Assembly (NCBI GenBank): GCA_024500155.1
Contig: CM044862.1
Coordinates: forward strand, 27,989,501 to 28,053,500
Direction: 5' to 3'
Length of the DNA: 64,000 bases
Source of the DNA: Chenopodium formosanum
Lineage: Eukaryota; Streptophyta; Magnoliopsida; Caryophyllales; Amaranthaceae
In this document: in pieces, positions 52,489-63,981 of the stretch
Layout: every line of letters starts with the position of its first letter
Position numbering within the stretch: the stretch's first letter is position 1
The notes under the pieces: model-generated
The model's input: only the letters and a program-made list of their open reading frames with translations
The model's database searches: none
What the model was told of the DNA's origin: nothing
Program-made: the position numbers and the translations under genes

Positions 52489-53752
52489 TGTTGGGGTTTT
52501 GTGAGTCCGACTCACCGCTGAAACAAACCTAAAACAAGACAACACTCACAATAAATAAAACCATAAATCATAATTAACTTAATGACAAGATTAGGATAAT
52601 AATTATACCTTCAACGCGTACTTCGCCCGACCTCAAGGGGCTCTTACTTCAAAAGCAAGTCTCGAAAGTACCATGACCTCCAACGGAAGACCACCCACAA
52701 CTCGACCGCCGACAAAGGTCCAATGCCTTGAAGTTAGCAAGGCCTGACCTAAACTAGAGTAATTAATCAGTTACAGGTTCTTACAATGGTGATGCCTTTT
52801 TTAACTCTTACAGAAGTGAACAATACCAAGCCATGCCTTGGCTATTTATGAGGAAAGCTTCCTTGTGAATTCCACTCATCTTTTAATGTGGGACTTTTTC
52901 ACAAAAATATCCCACATGAAAAGATTTATGAATTCATCCCTTACATAAATAAACCAAGGAACAAATGTCACATAGTTAGGTCAGGACAACTTTCTCACTT
53001 GGTCCCCAAGGCAACTCACATGCATTGTGAGCTAACAATGTGTCACCCAACCTTGAGCACGAAGTTGGGTTCAGTTGGGCCACTTTCTTTTGGTTCGTGT
53101 CCTTGACCCGTCACCCGGGTCCACGACCCTCTTTTGCCACATGTCACTGCCAACGTGGCACGCTGCCACTTGGTGGCTGCTAACATGGCAGCTACCCCTT
53201 GGCACTACCAACATAGCAGCTACCACTTGGCGGCTTCCAACATGGCTGCTACCACTTGGCGGCTACCAATATGGTGGCACATGGCGCTGCCACATGTACC
53301 GCCACATAAGGTGCTGCCATGTGTGCTGCCACGTGGCACGCTCCTATTCGGCGTGTTTCCCTAGCCTTTTGCGTGGCTAGGATTTTACTTGTTACTTGAA
53401 GCATTTTCCAGTCTTGCCAAATCTTTTTTGGCTCGACATTTGAGATTTGGTTCCGACACTCGGTTTCCACGCTCCAAGCTCGGATTTCTGGCGTCTAAAT
53501 ATTAATTACTTGGGCGACTCATTAATCTCTTCCGAATTAATTTGTTGCTTTGGCTCGTTATGTGCTCTGGTGTGACCCAAAGAATTTATTCAAGATTAAG
53601 CTGTAATATTAATTATACATTAATATTATTGATACGAAACGACCTTCACCCAGGCATTCCAATCACTTGACCTCACTAAATAATTAGCTTTCTAATAATT
53701 TAAAACCCCCTATCAGAATAATACACTTGTTTGAAAGACACCATTCCTTTCA
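52489..53752 (-). repeat. 5' LTR of copia C
   Basis: 1264 bp, TGTTGGGGTTTTGTGAGTCC...CCATTCCTTTCA. The ends match those of copies A and B. The middle carries a different minisatellite (53130-53350) built of CTACCACTTGGCGGCT-like and CATGGC units. Confidence 0.82.
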
Positions 53753-54489
53753 GATTAGGGTTATCAAAAACCCTGTCCCTTAAAACATTGCTCTTGTAGG
53801 AACAATAAAAGTGAATCTTTTGAACGTAATCATAGGGATGTTCATTAGGTTTCTTAGTGAGAGTACCTAATTTGGTTTATTCGCTAGGAAGATTCGGCAT
53901 CCTGTAAAGAAATGACTTAGAAAAGAACTCCCTTTCCAAAAGTAAACAAAATAATACAATTCTTGCATGAATTAGGTTCAAGGTTCAATCAAATAATTTT
54001 ATTATTCCTAAACACATATGCTCAAGGAATATATTCACATGATTAAACATTCATTACCTTAATATTAATACTTATAAGAACATGATTATTTCTAACTTAT
54101 ATGCCCAAATCCTTTCCTACCCATTCTCACCAACATGCTTTTCTAAATAGTACACACATAATACTTACCTTAAAAAAATATTTAGACTCCTCTTTAATCC
54201 ATATTTTCGAAATTAAATAGAAAATAAGACAAAAAAAATTTTGCCTCCCTCCTTATAAAATTTCGGAACTTCCTAAAATAAATAAAAAATTTCGGTCCTT
54301 ATTAAAAAAAAATTCGGACCCCCTCTACAAATAATTCAATTTTTAAATTTAATCAAATAAATATTTGATCTTCTCAAAATAAAATAAAATAATTCTCTAA
54401 AAAATTTCACCAATAAATAAGTACTTGGCCAAGTTTAAAATTAAAATACTTTAAAACACGTATTTGGCTTTAGTGGTAATAAAATCTCA
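53753..54489 (-). other. Chromovirus unit 1 leader / gag-flanking remnant
   Basis: AT-rich sequence between copia C and the PBS at 54490. No frame is recognised. By position it is the untranslated leader of the chromovirus whose pol lies at 45500-48937. Confidence 0.5.
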
Positions 54490-54512
54490 ACCAAAGCTCC
54501 TAGACACAACTT
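54490..54512 (-). promoter_or_regulatory. Degenerate primer-binding site of chromovirus
   Basis: The minus strand reads AAGTTGTGTCTAGGAGCTTT after the LTR end ...GGGTGTTACA. It is a decayed form of the (A)GTTGGTATCAGAGCC-type tRNA-Met site. It shows the LTR acts as a 5' LTR for sequence on its left. Confidence 0.6.
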
Positions 54513-56958
54513 TGTAACACCCTTGAAACTCCTTTCTTTAAAAATAACTATTTAACCCTTTTTAAAACTTAAATAGGAATATCTAACACATTACCGCCAC
54601 CGTGAAAACGGATAAGGCAACTATAAAAGACACATAGCGGGAGACTAATTTCAAAACCATTCAAACAAGTAAACTTAAAATGTCAACCAACCAAAGTACA
54701 GTAAAAAAAATTAAAATAAAATCAACCTACAACTTGGAACCATTATAGGCCCTTATTAAAACCAAACCAAATTCCAAAACTTTGCGTTAGTCTCATGCAT
54801 AATAATATTTTGTATAGTAAAAGCATTAAACACATCATATACTTATTAAAACTAGCATGATTCGCTCTTCACTGATGCCCATTCATGAATATGCTTCATC
54901 ACCTAAAAAGCTTCTCTTTACTTGTTTCCACTACCCTCCATTAAAAATGGGTCATCATAGGACCAGGATAAAAACAAGGCCAATAAACACTCAAAACACA
55001 TAATTAGCAAAGCTGAGTACATAAGCATAATTAACACACTAACATGCAATTACCTATCAACACACAACTTACCTCATTGCACCTGTTTTTCAAGCATACA
55101 AGATTTAACAGAACTTCTCAACTAGACAACTACATAATTTATTTAGCGTTTATTACGCATCGAACAGGTTTCCTACTAACCTTACCTAATAAATTGAGGT
55201 TATTGACACGGGAGCAAACTGTGCCATCATCAATAACCACTCGTAAGAGACGGAATTCCTGCGCATAATAATAATTAAAATGAATGTACTCCATAACTCC
55301 CCCCATATGTTCATTCTTAAGGTATATACATTCCAAGAGGTTTGGTGCGTAATCTCTTTCACTTTACATTATTTACTTGTTATTGTACTTGGTGATGACT
55401 CTCAAACTATAATAATTTAATCAACAATAATTATTTAAACAATCAAACATACATTTTTAATTCTTGAATAATTAGTGATAACATAATATTTAATGTTCAA
55501 GCCTTTTTATATCTACATCGGTACCAATAACACCTTAAACGCATAAAGCGCCAGAATCCTATCTCTCGGTGTTAAAAACATCTTAAGTGCACTACGAAAC
55601 CAAAAATTTAATTTATTCCTCGTGTATATAGACACTTACATAGCTCCTTTCCCATGCTAAAAGCATAAATAAAAATTATTTGAACCGTACAAAAATTCTC
55701 TTTTAATATTGCAAGCCAATTTCAACATCTAGTTTGAATAAACATGCTCTCGAACATACCATAAATAAAAGTGTGGTTCATAAACAATATTTCAAACTAA
55801 TTTTCCATCGATTAATCCATCACAAATAAATCATACTTTATAATTCAATCACCACCAACAACAAAATTATAATTTCCATTTCAAGTCTAGCATGATACTA
55901 CTTGTAATCAATTAAACACCTTAAGCATGCTACAACATCAATAAAATTATGCTAAGTACGCAAACATACTTTGTATACAATCTTAAAATCGCCACGACTA
56001 ATAGAAATAACTCACGTTGAAGTCTCCAACAATTTAAAATCATACAAGAGTATTAAAATCCTCTCTACACAAATATTATAAAACCCCTCATAATTTAAAT
56101 AAAAATAGTGAAATTATATTTAAAACATCAAATTTTAATCCCAGGTAATGGGTAATTGAAATTCCTTAAAGAAACTTGATTTTTAATGCACTACAAGAAA
56201 TTCCACCATTATATTTTAATGAAAACTTGTTGTAATTATGCTTTAAAACACTTAAATCAAAAGTTTAAACCATTGTATATCATAATCCTTTAATAATTTA
56301 TAATTTATGATTCTAGGGTTTAAAAACTTGGGGCTTTTCTATTAAAAATATAATCTGAAAATTAATTTACATGATACTTATAATAAAACTACAAAATCAA
56401 ATCACAAAACTCATAATTTAGAATTAGATCTTGGATTATACGAGTTTTAAAACAAAAAGATTTATTTTTTTATTTTTTATGTTTGAAAAGGCCGGGGGAA
56501 GCCGACAGCCACCACGGTTGCTGCCGGTGGCTGACGCTTCTTGTGGTCGGCGGCCCATCGGTGGTGGTGGAGGGCGGCGGTGAGAGTGAAGGCTAAAAAG
56601 GGAAGGGGGAAAAAGAAAGAAAAATAAGGAGAAAGGGAGAGAAGTTTACCTTGGGTTTTCTCAATTTTGAGCAAAGTTTGATTTGCCTCAAGTGTTAAAT
56701 ATTTACACCCCTTCTCTAGAAACCCTTGTTCCTAAACTTTTCCTTTTTAATCTTTCCTAATCCATTCCCTAATAAAACTTTCTTAACTTAAAACATAACT
56801 TAAATAAAATAATTAATTAAATAAACTTTACTTTAACAAAATATTTCTAAACTTATTAAAATGAATAATTAAAATACTTAAAATAAACGTTTCAATTAAT
56901 TTAAATACTTCTCAAATACTTTAAGAATAAAACAAATATAAAAGCACAAGGTATTATA
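54513..56958 (-). repeat. Shared middle LTR of tandem chromovirus
   Basis: About 2.45 kb, from TGTAACACCC (plus) to ...GGTATTATA. On the minus strand it begins TATAATACC, a mutated TGTAATACC, and ends GGGTGTTACA. It carries a PBS on its left and a PPT with pol 3' end on its right, so it is at once the 5' LTR of unit 1 and the 3' LTR of unit 2. Confidence 0.82.
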
Positions 56959-56973
56959 GTCTACCCTCCTTAA
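56959..56973 (-). promoter_or_regulatory. Polypurine tract of chromovirus unit 2
   Basis: The minus strand reads TTTAAGGAGGGTAGAC directly before the middle LTR, as at 45252-45266. Confidence 0.75.
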
Positions 56974-57204
56974 AAGAAGATTCGTCCCGAAACTTGAGAA
57001 ACGAAATTCAAACCTTTTCCTCACTAAGTATAATACTGATGTACTTTTTGTCATACCTTTACCTTTTTGTGTCTCATTGAGAACACGATGACTATAAATA
57101 CTCATTAAAATTGTGCAAAACGCAGAAAAATAATTGAAAATATATGGTAAAAGCGCGAAATTATACCGCATTCTACCCTCCAACAAGAAAATGAGTTACA
57201 TCAC

Positions 57205-57686
57205 CGTAACTTAAATACTTGAAACAACTCTGGGTATTTCTTTTTTATTTCCTCTTTTGCAACCTATATGGCTTCCTCATATTCTTGGTTAGATCATAGC
57301 ACTTTCACAATATTAACATTCTTATTGCGTATACTATGCACTTTACTGTAAAAATTTTAACAGGTCTCTCTTCATAGGTTAAACTTTGGTCTAGCTGAAT
57401 GGTTTCAGGTTGTAGCACATGGGATTTATCAGGTAAATACCTTTTTAACTGAGACACATGAAATACATCATGCACTTTGCTTAGCTCCATAAGTAAGGCT
57501 AACCTATAAGCTACTTTGCCTATCCTTTGTAGTATTTTATATGGCTAATGTACTTTGGGCTCAGTTTTCCTTTCTACCAAAATATCGTTACTCCTTTCAT
57601 TGGTTATACCTTTAATAACACCTTGTCACCAACTTCAAAATCCTCTTCTTTATGATTCAAATCTGCGTAGCTCTTTTAGCGATTTT
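57205..57686 (-). pseudogene. Chromovirus unit 2 integrase C-terminus
   Basis: 57490-57305 reads MELSKVHDVFHVSQLKRYLP, then DKSHVLQPETIQLDQSL and a degraded chromodomain start. It matches 45549-45790 of unit 1 with extra stops. 57500-57686 still matches the preceding integrase tail of unit 1 at low frame integrity. At 57687-57691 it is cut by a Tat/Ogre-type LTR. Confidence 0.8.
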
Positions 57687-57691
57687 GAGCT

Positions 57692-59408
57692 TGTAGGCGT
57701 CGCCCGAAGTGCGCCGACGTTAAAGCATGTGTGAATATGCTTGACACTCATAGGAAGTGGGAATTGACATATAAAATTAGGGATGAGGAAAGTAGGGAGC
57801 CGCCAACAAGTTTTTAAGGAACTTGTAAACCGTTCACGGATCATAACAGGCAACCACGATAAAGGGACAACGATAGGCAACAACGATTTACCCGTGAAGG
57901 TTACACCCCATTCATAATCCATGAGATTACTAACACCATATGGTTCGGAACAACAAAAGAAGGATCGGGGATGATGGGACGAAGTGAGTCATGGAGTCAC
58001 ATTTGCCCGTATTGGCCTCTACTCGATTCATATAGTGACAAGCATTCCTGCGATCTCAAAGGCATGCAAACAGAGATTTAATTTACTCCAAACTATTATT
58101 AAGCTAAATTGGTTTAATATTAATGCAACACATAATTCTAAAATATTTGTATCACTTGATTAAACAACAAGATTAAAAAGGATCCTAAACCGGTTGTCCA
58201 AATTATCTTATTAGGCGTGATTTTCAATTACATATTCCCTTTAAACATGTAATATGGTGATAAAAAATAAAAATAGAATAAAAATTAATATTGAAAGCAA
58301 TTTAACAATAATTCCAACAATATAAAATCGTTAGAAAAATAACAGAAATAAAAGGAACATAATTCTTACTTTGATTTTGTTTTCTTGCAACTACAAAATA
58401 TTAAACGAGTTAGTAACTTCAAGGAAATAATAATAAAACAATAATTAAATTAAATTAAACTAAATTAAATGAAGTAGATTTGGGGCCAAACCCTCAAATA
58501 GTTCTATCTTTCACGCCTTGGCTTAAGGAAAGAACCACGAGTAAAGTATGGACTCCTTGGAGTGCTTGAAGAAGGAATTTTGAAAGTAAAAGGGTAGACT
58601 AGTGTTTAAGCAAGAGCATAGAAGAGAGAAAAATAGACAATTAATTGATGCCCCGTACATCAGAAATGAGGGGGTATTTATAGAAAAAATGTGCTAAGGG
58701 AACACACGGAACCCTAAACTAATAAAAACAATAAAAAAAGTATACTGCGACACGGCAAAGTGTGCCGTGACACGGGAAATCCCACACTCATCCGGGAAAC
58801 ATTCCCGTTACACGGTGTACTTTTGTGTGACGCAGGAAATATTTAGTGAACGGGGGAGAAAACGTTAAGGGTTTACGCAAAAAGGATCGGACACGGAAAC
58901 CCCCGTGTCACAGCAGGTGTCCCGTGTCACGGGGAACCCCGCCTTCAGACGGGATAGTTTCCCGTGAAACAGTAAACTGTTGTCGTGACGCGAGAGTTTT
59001 CAGTCCGCTTTTCTGTCTAAATTCATTTTTAACCCTAATTTCGTTCAACATTTTAAGTGCTGATTGAGATTTTCGGGCAAATTTTGATTTATTAATATTT
59101 TTGCTAAAATAAGAAAATAAATAAATAAAAATAAATAAAAAGTTTGGGCCAAAATAAAAATTAAAACAATAAAATAAAAAAGGTTTGGGCTAAAATTAAA
59201 TAATAAAACAATAAAAAAGGTTTGGGCTGAAAAAACTATGCTTTGACCAAACATCAAGACTAATCCATGGACTATTCAGAAATTTAATTTAATTAAATAC
59301 GATTTTTTAAGCACTCTCGTGATTAAATACTGAACCCGACCTATAGTGACGGTAAAAGGTTGTTCATTATCGGGTTTAGTTTTTGGTAGACATTTTTAGG
59401 TGTCTACA
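57692..59408 (-). repeat. 3' LTR of second Tat/Ogre-type element
   Basis: 1717 bp. On the minus strand it begins TGTAGACACCTAAAAATGTC and ends ...GGCGACGCCTACA. It shares U5 and R blocks with 8571-9930 and 12043-13909 (for example 'gccaacaagttttt.aaggaacttg'). The minus-strand TATA box TTCTATAAATACCCC is at 58671-58686, with a cluster of CCGTG-N-CACGG palindromes upstream (58745-58990). It is inserted in chromovirus unit 2 pol. GAGCT (57687-57691) is the expected target duplication, whose partner lies outside the window. Confidence 0.78.
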
Positions 59409-59424
59409 GAAGCCCCCACTTTGA
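59409..59424 (-). promoter_or_regulatory. Polypurine tract of second Tat/Ogre-type element
   Basis: The minus strand reads CAAAGTGGGGGCTTC just before TGTAGACACC. This identifies the LTR as a 3' LTR, with its element extending to the right. Confidence 0.75.
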
Positions 59425-59599
59425 CCGAGTTTGTAGAAACGTTAGTTTCGAAAACGATAGTCAAAGTAGCCGACAGGGACGGAGAATGATTTAAGACGTT
59501 TTGCAATCCTAAATCACTCTGTACACGCCGAAACCTGCAAAAATATGTCAATTCCACAAATAAAAGAGTAAAAGTATAGAATACATATCTGGCACAAGT

Positions 59600-60045
59600 G
59601 TATCGGTGACAAATGAGTTTGGCAGCTTTCTATGCTTGAAGGAATCCACTGGATAACATTCGTTGAAACGCTTTCCATGCCTAAGGAAAGCCGATATAGG
59701 AATTTGGTAACTTTCTAAGCCAGAAGAAACCTACCGGATGATACTTTCCATGCCTAAGGAAAGTTGACGTATGAATTTGGTGTCATTCTATGCTTGAAGA
59801 AATCCACCGATAATGCCTTCCATGCTTGAGGAAAGCCGACTTGGCGGTTTTCTATACTTGAAGAAAAATCCACCGATAACGCTTTCCATGCTTGAGCAAA
59901 GCCAACTTGGCGGTTTTCTATACATGAAGAAAAATCCACCGATAACGCATTCCATGCTTGAAGAAAGCCGACTTGGCGGTTTTCTATACTTGAAGAAAAA
60001 ATCCACCAATAACGCTTTCCATGCTTGAGGAAGGCCGACAACTAG
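59600..60045. repeat. 66-bp tandem repeat in Tat/Ogre 3' region
   Basis: Units built on CTTTCCATGCTTGAGGAAAG, GCCGACTTGGCGG and GAAGAAAAATCCACCGATAA start near 59813, 59879, 59945 and 60012 (66-67 bp apart), with two or three older, more diverged units of about 75 bp at 59650-59812. Because 66 is a multiple of three, long open frames appear on both strands. I do not treat them as genes. Ogre-type elements often carry such repeats in the 3' untranslated region. Confidence 0.88.
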
Positions 60046-60330
60046 TGTAATCACTGAAATTTGCAAGTGTATGATGGTTCAATCCCCCGAACATGGGCCG
60101 CAGATGATTCACACCTTCAAATCGACTATCCGACTATATTTGGTGTTTAAAACAACGGCAAATTGACTTTGACGCTTGCTAAGGGCAAAATAGTAATTTT
60201 GATACCCTTTAAATGTAAGTTAGAATTTTCCGCGTAATTTTATAGAAAAAAACTAACTGTCCAATTTCTGCAGAAATCGCGCAATTTAGGTCAAACTACC
60301 AGGATTATTCGCTGCCAACTTCAAGGAGTG
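60046..60330. other. Unassigned junction between Tat/Ogre tail and PMD unit
   Basis: Nothing coding is seen. The minus-strand Tat/Ogre 3' region ends, and the plus-strand PMD unit begins, somewhere here. Confidence 0.4.
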
Positions 60331-61075
60331 TGCAGGATACGCGAAAGACCACCGTGTCACGGAACAAAAATCCCATGCCACGGTAGTAGGATCTGTCACG
60401 CGGTACAAAATTCCCGTGACACGGCAGTGTTATCATTCACGAGGTAATTTTGTGGCTGCAAATTAGTCAACTGGCATTTTTTACTAGCAGAATACGCGTG
60501 TGCCACGTGGGGTTGTCTTGCGACACGGAGAATGCATCTTGTCAGACGGTGAATTTCCCGTGTCGCCGGAATTCGTTCTTGTTTAAAATTCCCACACGCC
60601 ACGCGCGTGAAGTTCGCAACGGTCACTTTTTTTTGTCTTTAAATTCGAGCTGCTCTTCACCATTTTTGCCATTTTCTTGCTACTTGCGCTCTGCCTCTTC
60701 TCCATTTTTTTTAATTTTATGCCGCTTAAATCACCGAGCCACGGTTTTGCTGCACCGGTAGACGGCTTTGTTCATTGTGTCACAAATTGTTTCACCGTGA
60801 CACGGCGGTTTTGCTGCCCCTTTTTTATTTATTTTTCTTCCGATGCTGCTCGTTGCTGCTGCTGTTCTTGTGCTCGTCACAGCTGGTCGCAGCTCCACCT
60901 TTCCCGGAATCACCGTGACACGGGACCTGAACACCGTGTCACGGCTTTGACATCTTGTGTCGCGGCGGTCTGTAATACTGTCCTCGTAGTTTTTTCGAGC
61001 TTTGGAGTTTAATTCTTCACTAAATTCGGTCCAATTTTTTGCTATCTTCCTCATTTCCGATTTCTTACAAGGATC
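60331..61075 (+). promoter_or_regulatory. Upstream region of PMD gene with CCGTG-N-CACGG cluster
   Basis: Contains repeated CCGTGTCACGG / CCGTGACACGG motifs (for example near 60350, 60412, 60795, 60910 and 60936). A Ser/Leu/Phe-coding, pyrimidine-rich stretch follows at 60640-60720. No protein family is recognised, and the frames at 60450-61012 look like chance ORFs. At 61076 there is ATG followed at once by GTAAGT. Confidence 0.4.
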
Positions 61076-61539
61076 CATGTAAGTTTTCTTGCCTTTTGTC
61101 TTTAATTTTCTCCAAATGAGTAATTTCGTGTAAAAGCCCTAAAAAAAACAATTTGGGGATTTTTGATTTTGAGATTTTATGTTGAAATTTTTGGCATGAA
61201 TTTACTTGTATATGTATGTATGTGTGTTTGTGAGTGATTTGAGACACAAATTGCATGATTTGGTGAAGAATGGAGCAAATCACCATTTTTTGGTACTACT
61301 TGTGTTCTTGTTGTTCATGTTGTTCTTTTGCACTTGAAATTTGGGGATTTTTTTGGTACGTCTTAGTGTCTGAGCCTGACCCTCTACAAGTAGGGGTAGG
61401 TGGGATCCACCTCCGTTGACACAAGACCAGCTGGTTTTCTGTTGTAAGAACCACGTTTCCCGTCATCCACTTGCAGGCATAGTCGATGGCACGCTTCGCC
61501 ATTACGGTTCTGGAGCCATAGATTTGATTCCTTGACTTC

Positions 61540-63375
61540 ATGGGATTATCACGAGGGATCCTGCTACGAACTCCTTATGGGAATTAACTTTTCTAGTAGA
61601 CTTTTATTCCGTGATTGTAGGATTTTGCAGCCCCCGGGATTGTGGCGCGACAGTCGTTCACGCGTTGTTGGAGTATTTTTGGGATACTACCAACACTTTT
61701 CACTTTGCTTGGGGGGAGATGATAATGACCCCTCTGGATTTTAGCATGATCAGTGGTCTACGCTTCACTGACCAAGCCGTAGCGTAGATGTCTAACCCCT
61801 CTTTCTCCTGATCGGAGTTCGCGTCCGCTCGTTTGCTACCTACCTTCTTTGCTTAGGGTCAGTGAGATAGGATCCTATAGTTGGCCAGCCTTGGATATGC
61901 CGATCTTCTCTTGTCGTTACGTCATGGTTGTAGGCAGCTGAACGACGAGTCCCCTGTCAATGTCTTTGGTTTATGGAGAGTCGTAGAGGTGACGAACTTT
62001 TCCTCTTCTTATTTTATTTTAATTTGTTAAACTCATGTGCTCAAAGATTACTTTTCGTTGCAGCTATGGTTCTATGAGTACTTTCCGGGATTGGCCCCTC
62101 GACGGCGTCGTGGAGCGATTCATGACTTCCCTGTCAGAGCTAGCTGGCGTGACTGAAGCGAGTCACGAGTGGAGACTGTCTCTACGCTACGCGGGTTGCT
62201 ACGCCGAGGCACCTCTTCCGTTTGTTTAAGAATTACTTTCGTAGCCTGTTATTATCTATCTTAACATTATTTTTACACTTCATTGCAACTTTTTATGGTT
62301 TTTAGGTTGCTATTGATGTCCAGTATTAGCCTTGGGCTGGGATGACTAATCTTCCCGAGGCCTTGCAGCTTTCAACGTACCACACTGTTTTTGTTGGTAT
62401 TGGACGCCTTGTTCTGGTATGTGGGGGAGCGTGTCGTTCGTCAGCACAGTGGTGATTGATTTGTGGTGCCCTTGTCTCCACCAGAGTCGATGCTGGACTC
62501 ACGCTTCCTTAGGGAGTTGATAAATAGGGGAGAGCGCTATACTTTTTCTTGGTAGGAGTCTGTGCGTATGGAGGTCGATTATGCGCAGGACTTGCTTCCC
62601 TCTTTGGCTCCTCCACCCCGTCTTCATGAGGTACGATTTCTTTTGAGGAGTTTGTTGCTCGTCTCTGTTTAAACATTCGAATAACTTAATTATTTGATCG
62701 TATTTTCAGACGACTATTTGCCGTGTGGGGAGGATTGAGATTCCGCCTCAATCTGTTCGCTACCCAGGGCCGATTGGTATTACAGAGGACCATATTGCTG
62801 ACACGCCAAAGGGTTTCAGATAGGCGCAGGAGTCTCTACCTGATGTTTTTGAGCCGGTAAGCTTTTGATACATTATTATTCCTTTTTAATACCGCTTGTT
62901 GCTGATTTTCCTCTTTGCTTTGTTCTCAGCCTACTCACCCGGAGATTATGGGCTTCATGAAGTTAGTTGACGCTTTGAAGTACTGCATCATCAAGCTTCG
63001 GCGTGGCACGAGATATCGAGGCGGTTCTGGCGATGTTCTTTAGGTATGTTCACTTTTTTCATTTTTACCATTTGTTTAGTCTTTTGCCATTGACATCTTT
63101 TGATTTTGTGTCATTCAGGAGCAACGGAGGTCCCACTTGCGCTCGAGGCATAGAGGCTCGGACGAGGGGGAGCCTATTCATTGCAGACGATCTCCTGAGG
63201 TTTATCGGCATTCTTAGTCTCAGCGGGAGCCTCAGATTTCTAAGCCGTTTCAGGAGGCTCAGTGGTAGCAGCCTTAGTCTTCCAGCCGTTCATGCTCTTT
63301 CAAGGTCAGGGTCAGTGGCAGCAACAGTCGTTATCACATTCTTTATAGCCTGAGTTTTGGCCAATTATCACTCTC
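61540..63375 (+). pseudogene. Plant-mobile-domain (PMD) gene with five short introns, decayed
   Basis: The exon at 61640-61790 reads VVHALLEYFWDTTNTFHFAW, then GEMIMTPLDFSMISGLRF, matching the PMD signature FHLPxGEMTxTLxDxxxLxGL of MAIN-like and transposon-captured proteins. Candidate GT-AG introns of 73-86 bp lie at 61989-62063, 62220-62305, 62631-62709, 62857-62929 and 63044-63118. Exons between them read LWFYEYFPGLAPRRRRGAI; then FWYVGERVVRQHSGD and SMLDSRFLRELINRGERYTF; and RVGRIEIPPQSVRYPGPIGI. Stops in most exons indicate a pseudogene. PMD proteins act in silencing and meristem maintenance in plants, but many copies are transposon passengers. The exon before 61540 is uncertain. Confidence 0.65.
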
Positions 63376-63981
63376 GTGGATCAGGGCCTCTACTTGGCTC
63401 CGTCGTCTGGGGCACTTCTTCCCCCGATGTCAGGGCTGTTTTCAGTTCCAGTTTATGGGACGATGCCTCCACTGACGCTTCCTATTTCTTTGAGTCACTC
63501 TACACCGTTTGCTAGTTGGATAAAACATTGTTTTAAATTTGATTATGATGAAATATGTCCCTTGCCGGAGGAATTCAGTGCCATCTTTGGATTTCCTACC
63601 AGAAATCTTATTGACATGCCTACCCTACGTGAGTATTATTTCCAAGACATTGAACGCCATCTGAATCTAACAGATCCAGCTTTAAATAAAATTGTGTGTG
63701 GTAATGAGGTAGACTTAGAAAAACTTGCAAATTTATATTTCAATCGTCCTGTCTCTGTGTCTTATCATGTATACTGTAGAAGGGCTTATATTTTTTGCAT
63801 GTTTAGCAAGATTTTATTTGCAAACGGTAGAGTAGGACATGCTTGTCTTGCATCTGTGCTTGAACATGTTGAATCTGGGAGGTCTCTTATGCCTACGGGC
63901 CTTGGAGAAACTTTTCGCGGCCTTGACGAAGCAAAAGCTGACTAGAAAGCCATCAGGAAGGGTTCTCTAGTACTGCTGCAG
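63376..63981 (+). pseudogene. Chimeric ORF: PMD C-terminus joined to PMD/DUF7745-like exon, partial
   Basis: One 189-residue frame. The first 45 residues (LYLAPSSGALLPPMSGLFS) are Pro/Ser/Leu-rich, GC-rich and continue the upstream gene's C-terminal tail. From about 63520 the composition turns AT-rich and a globular segment follows: EICPLPEEFSAIFGFPTRNL, YCRRAYIFCMFSKILFANGR and MPTGLGETFRGLDEAKAD. The P-x2-LxETFRxLDxA pattern followed, after one stop, by GSLVLLQ and a GT donor at 63980 resembles the exon that precedes LWxYEYFP in PMD or DUF7745 proteins. It continues past the window, and the family call is tentative. Confidence 0.5.

Larger units (their letters stand above)
50040..53752 (-). 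mobile_element. Copia element C, LTR and leader only
   Basis: Minus strand. 5' LTR 52489-53752, PBS 52465-52488, and a leader (50040-52464) homologous to the leaders of A and B. No gag or pol and no second LTR are found. It lies between the chromovirus leader (53753 on) and protease (48937), where chromovirus gag should be, so it entered that element and the area later lost sequence. Its U3 differs from that of A and B. Confidence 0.78.

Noticed and set aside
53075..53470. Several ORFs in a GC-rich stretch
   Set aside because: They lie in the U3 minisatellite of copia C, with no family resemblance and no start context.
59754..60066. Frames of 71, 92 and 95 codons with repeated SVDFSSSIENRQVGF-like units
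   Set aside because: They come from a 66-bp tandem repeat whose length is a multiple of three, so frames stay open on both strands by chance.
60396..61078. Frames of 76-115 codons around the CCGTG-N-CACGG cluster
   Set aside because: No domain is recognised, the frames overlap on both strands, and the region looks regulatory or untranslated.
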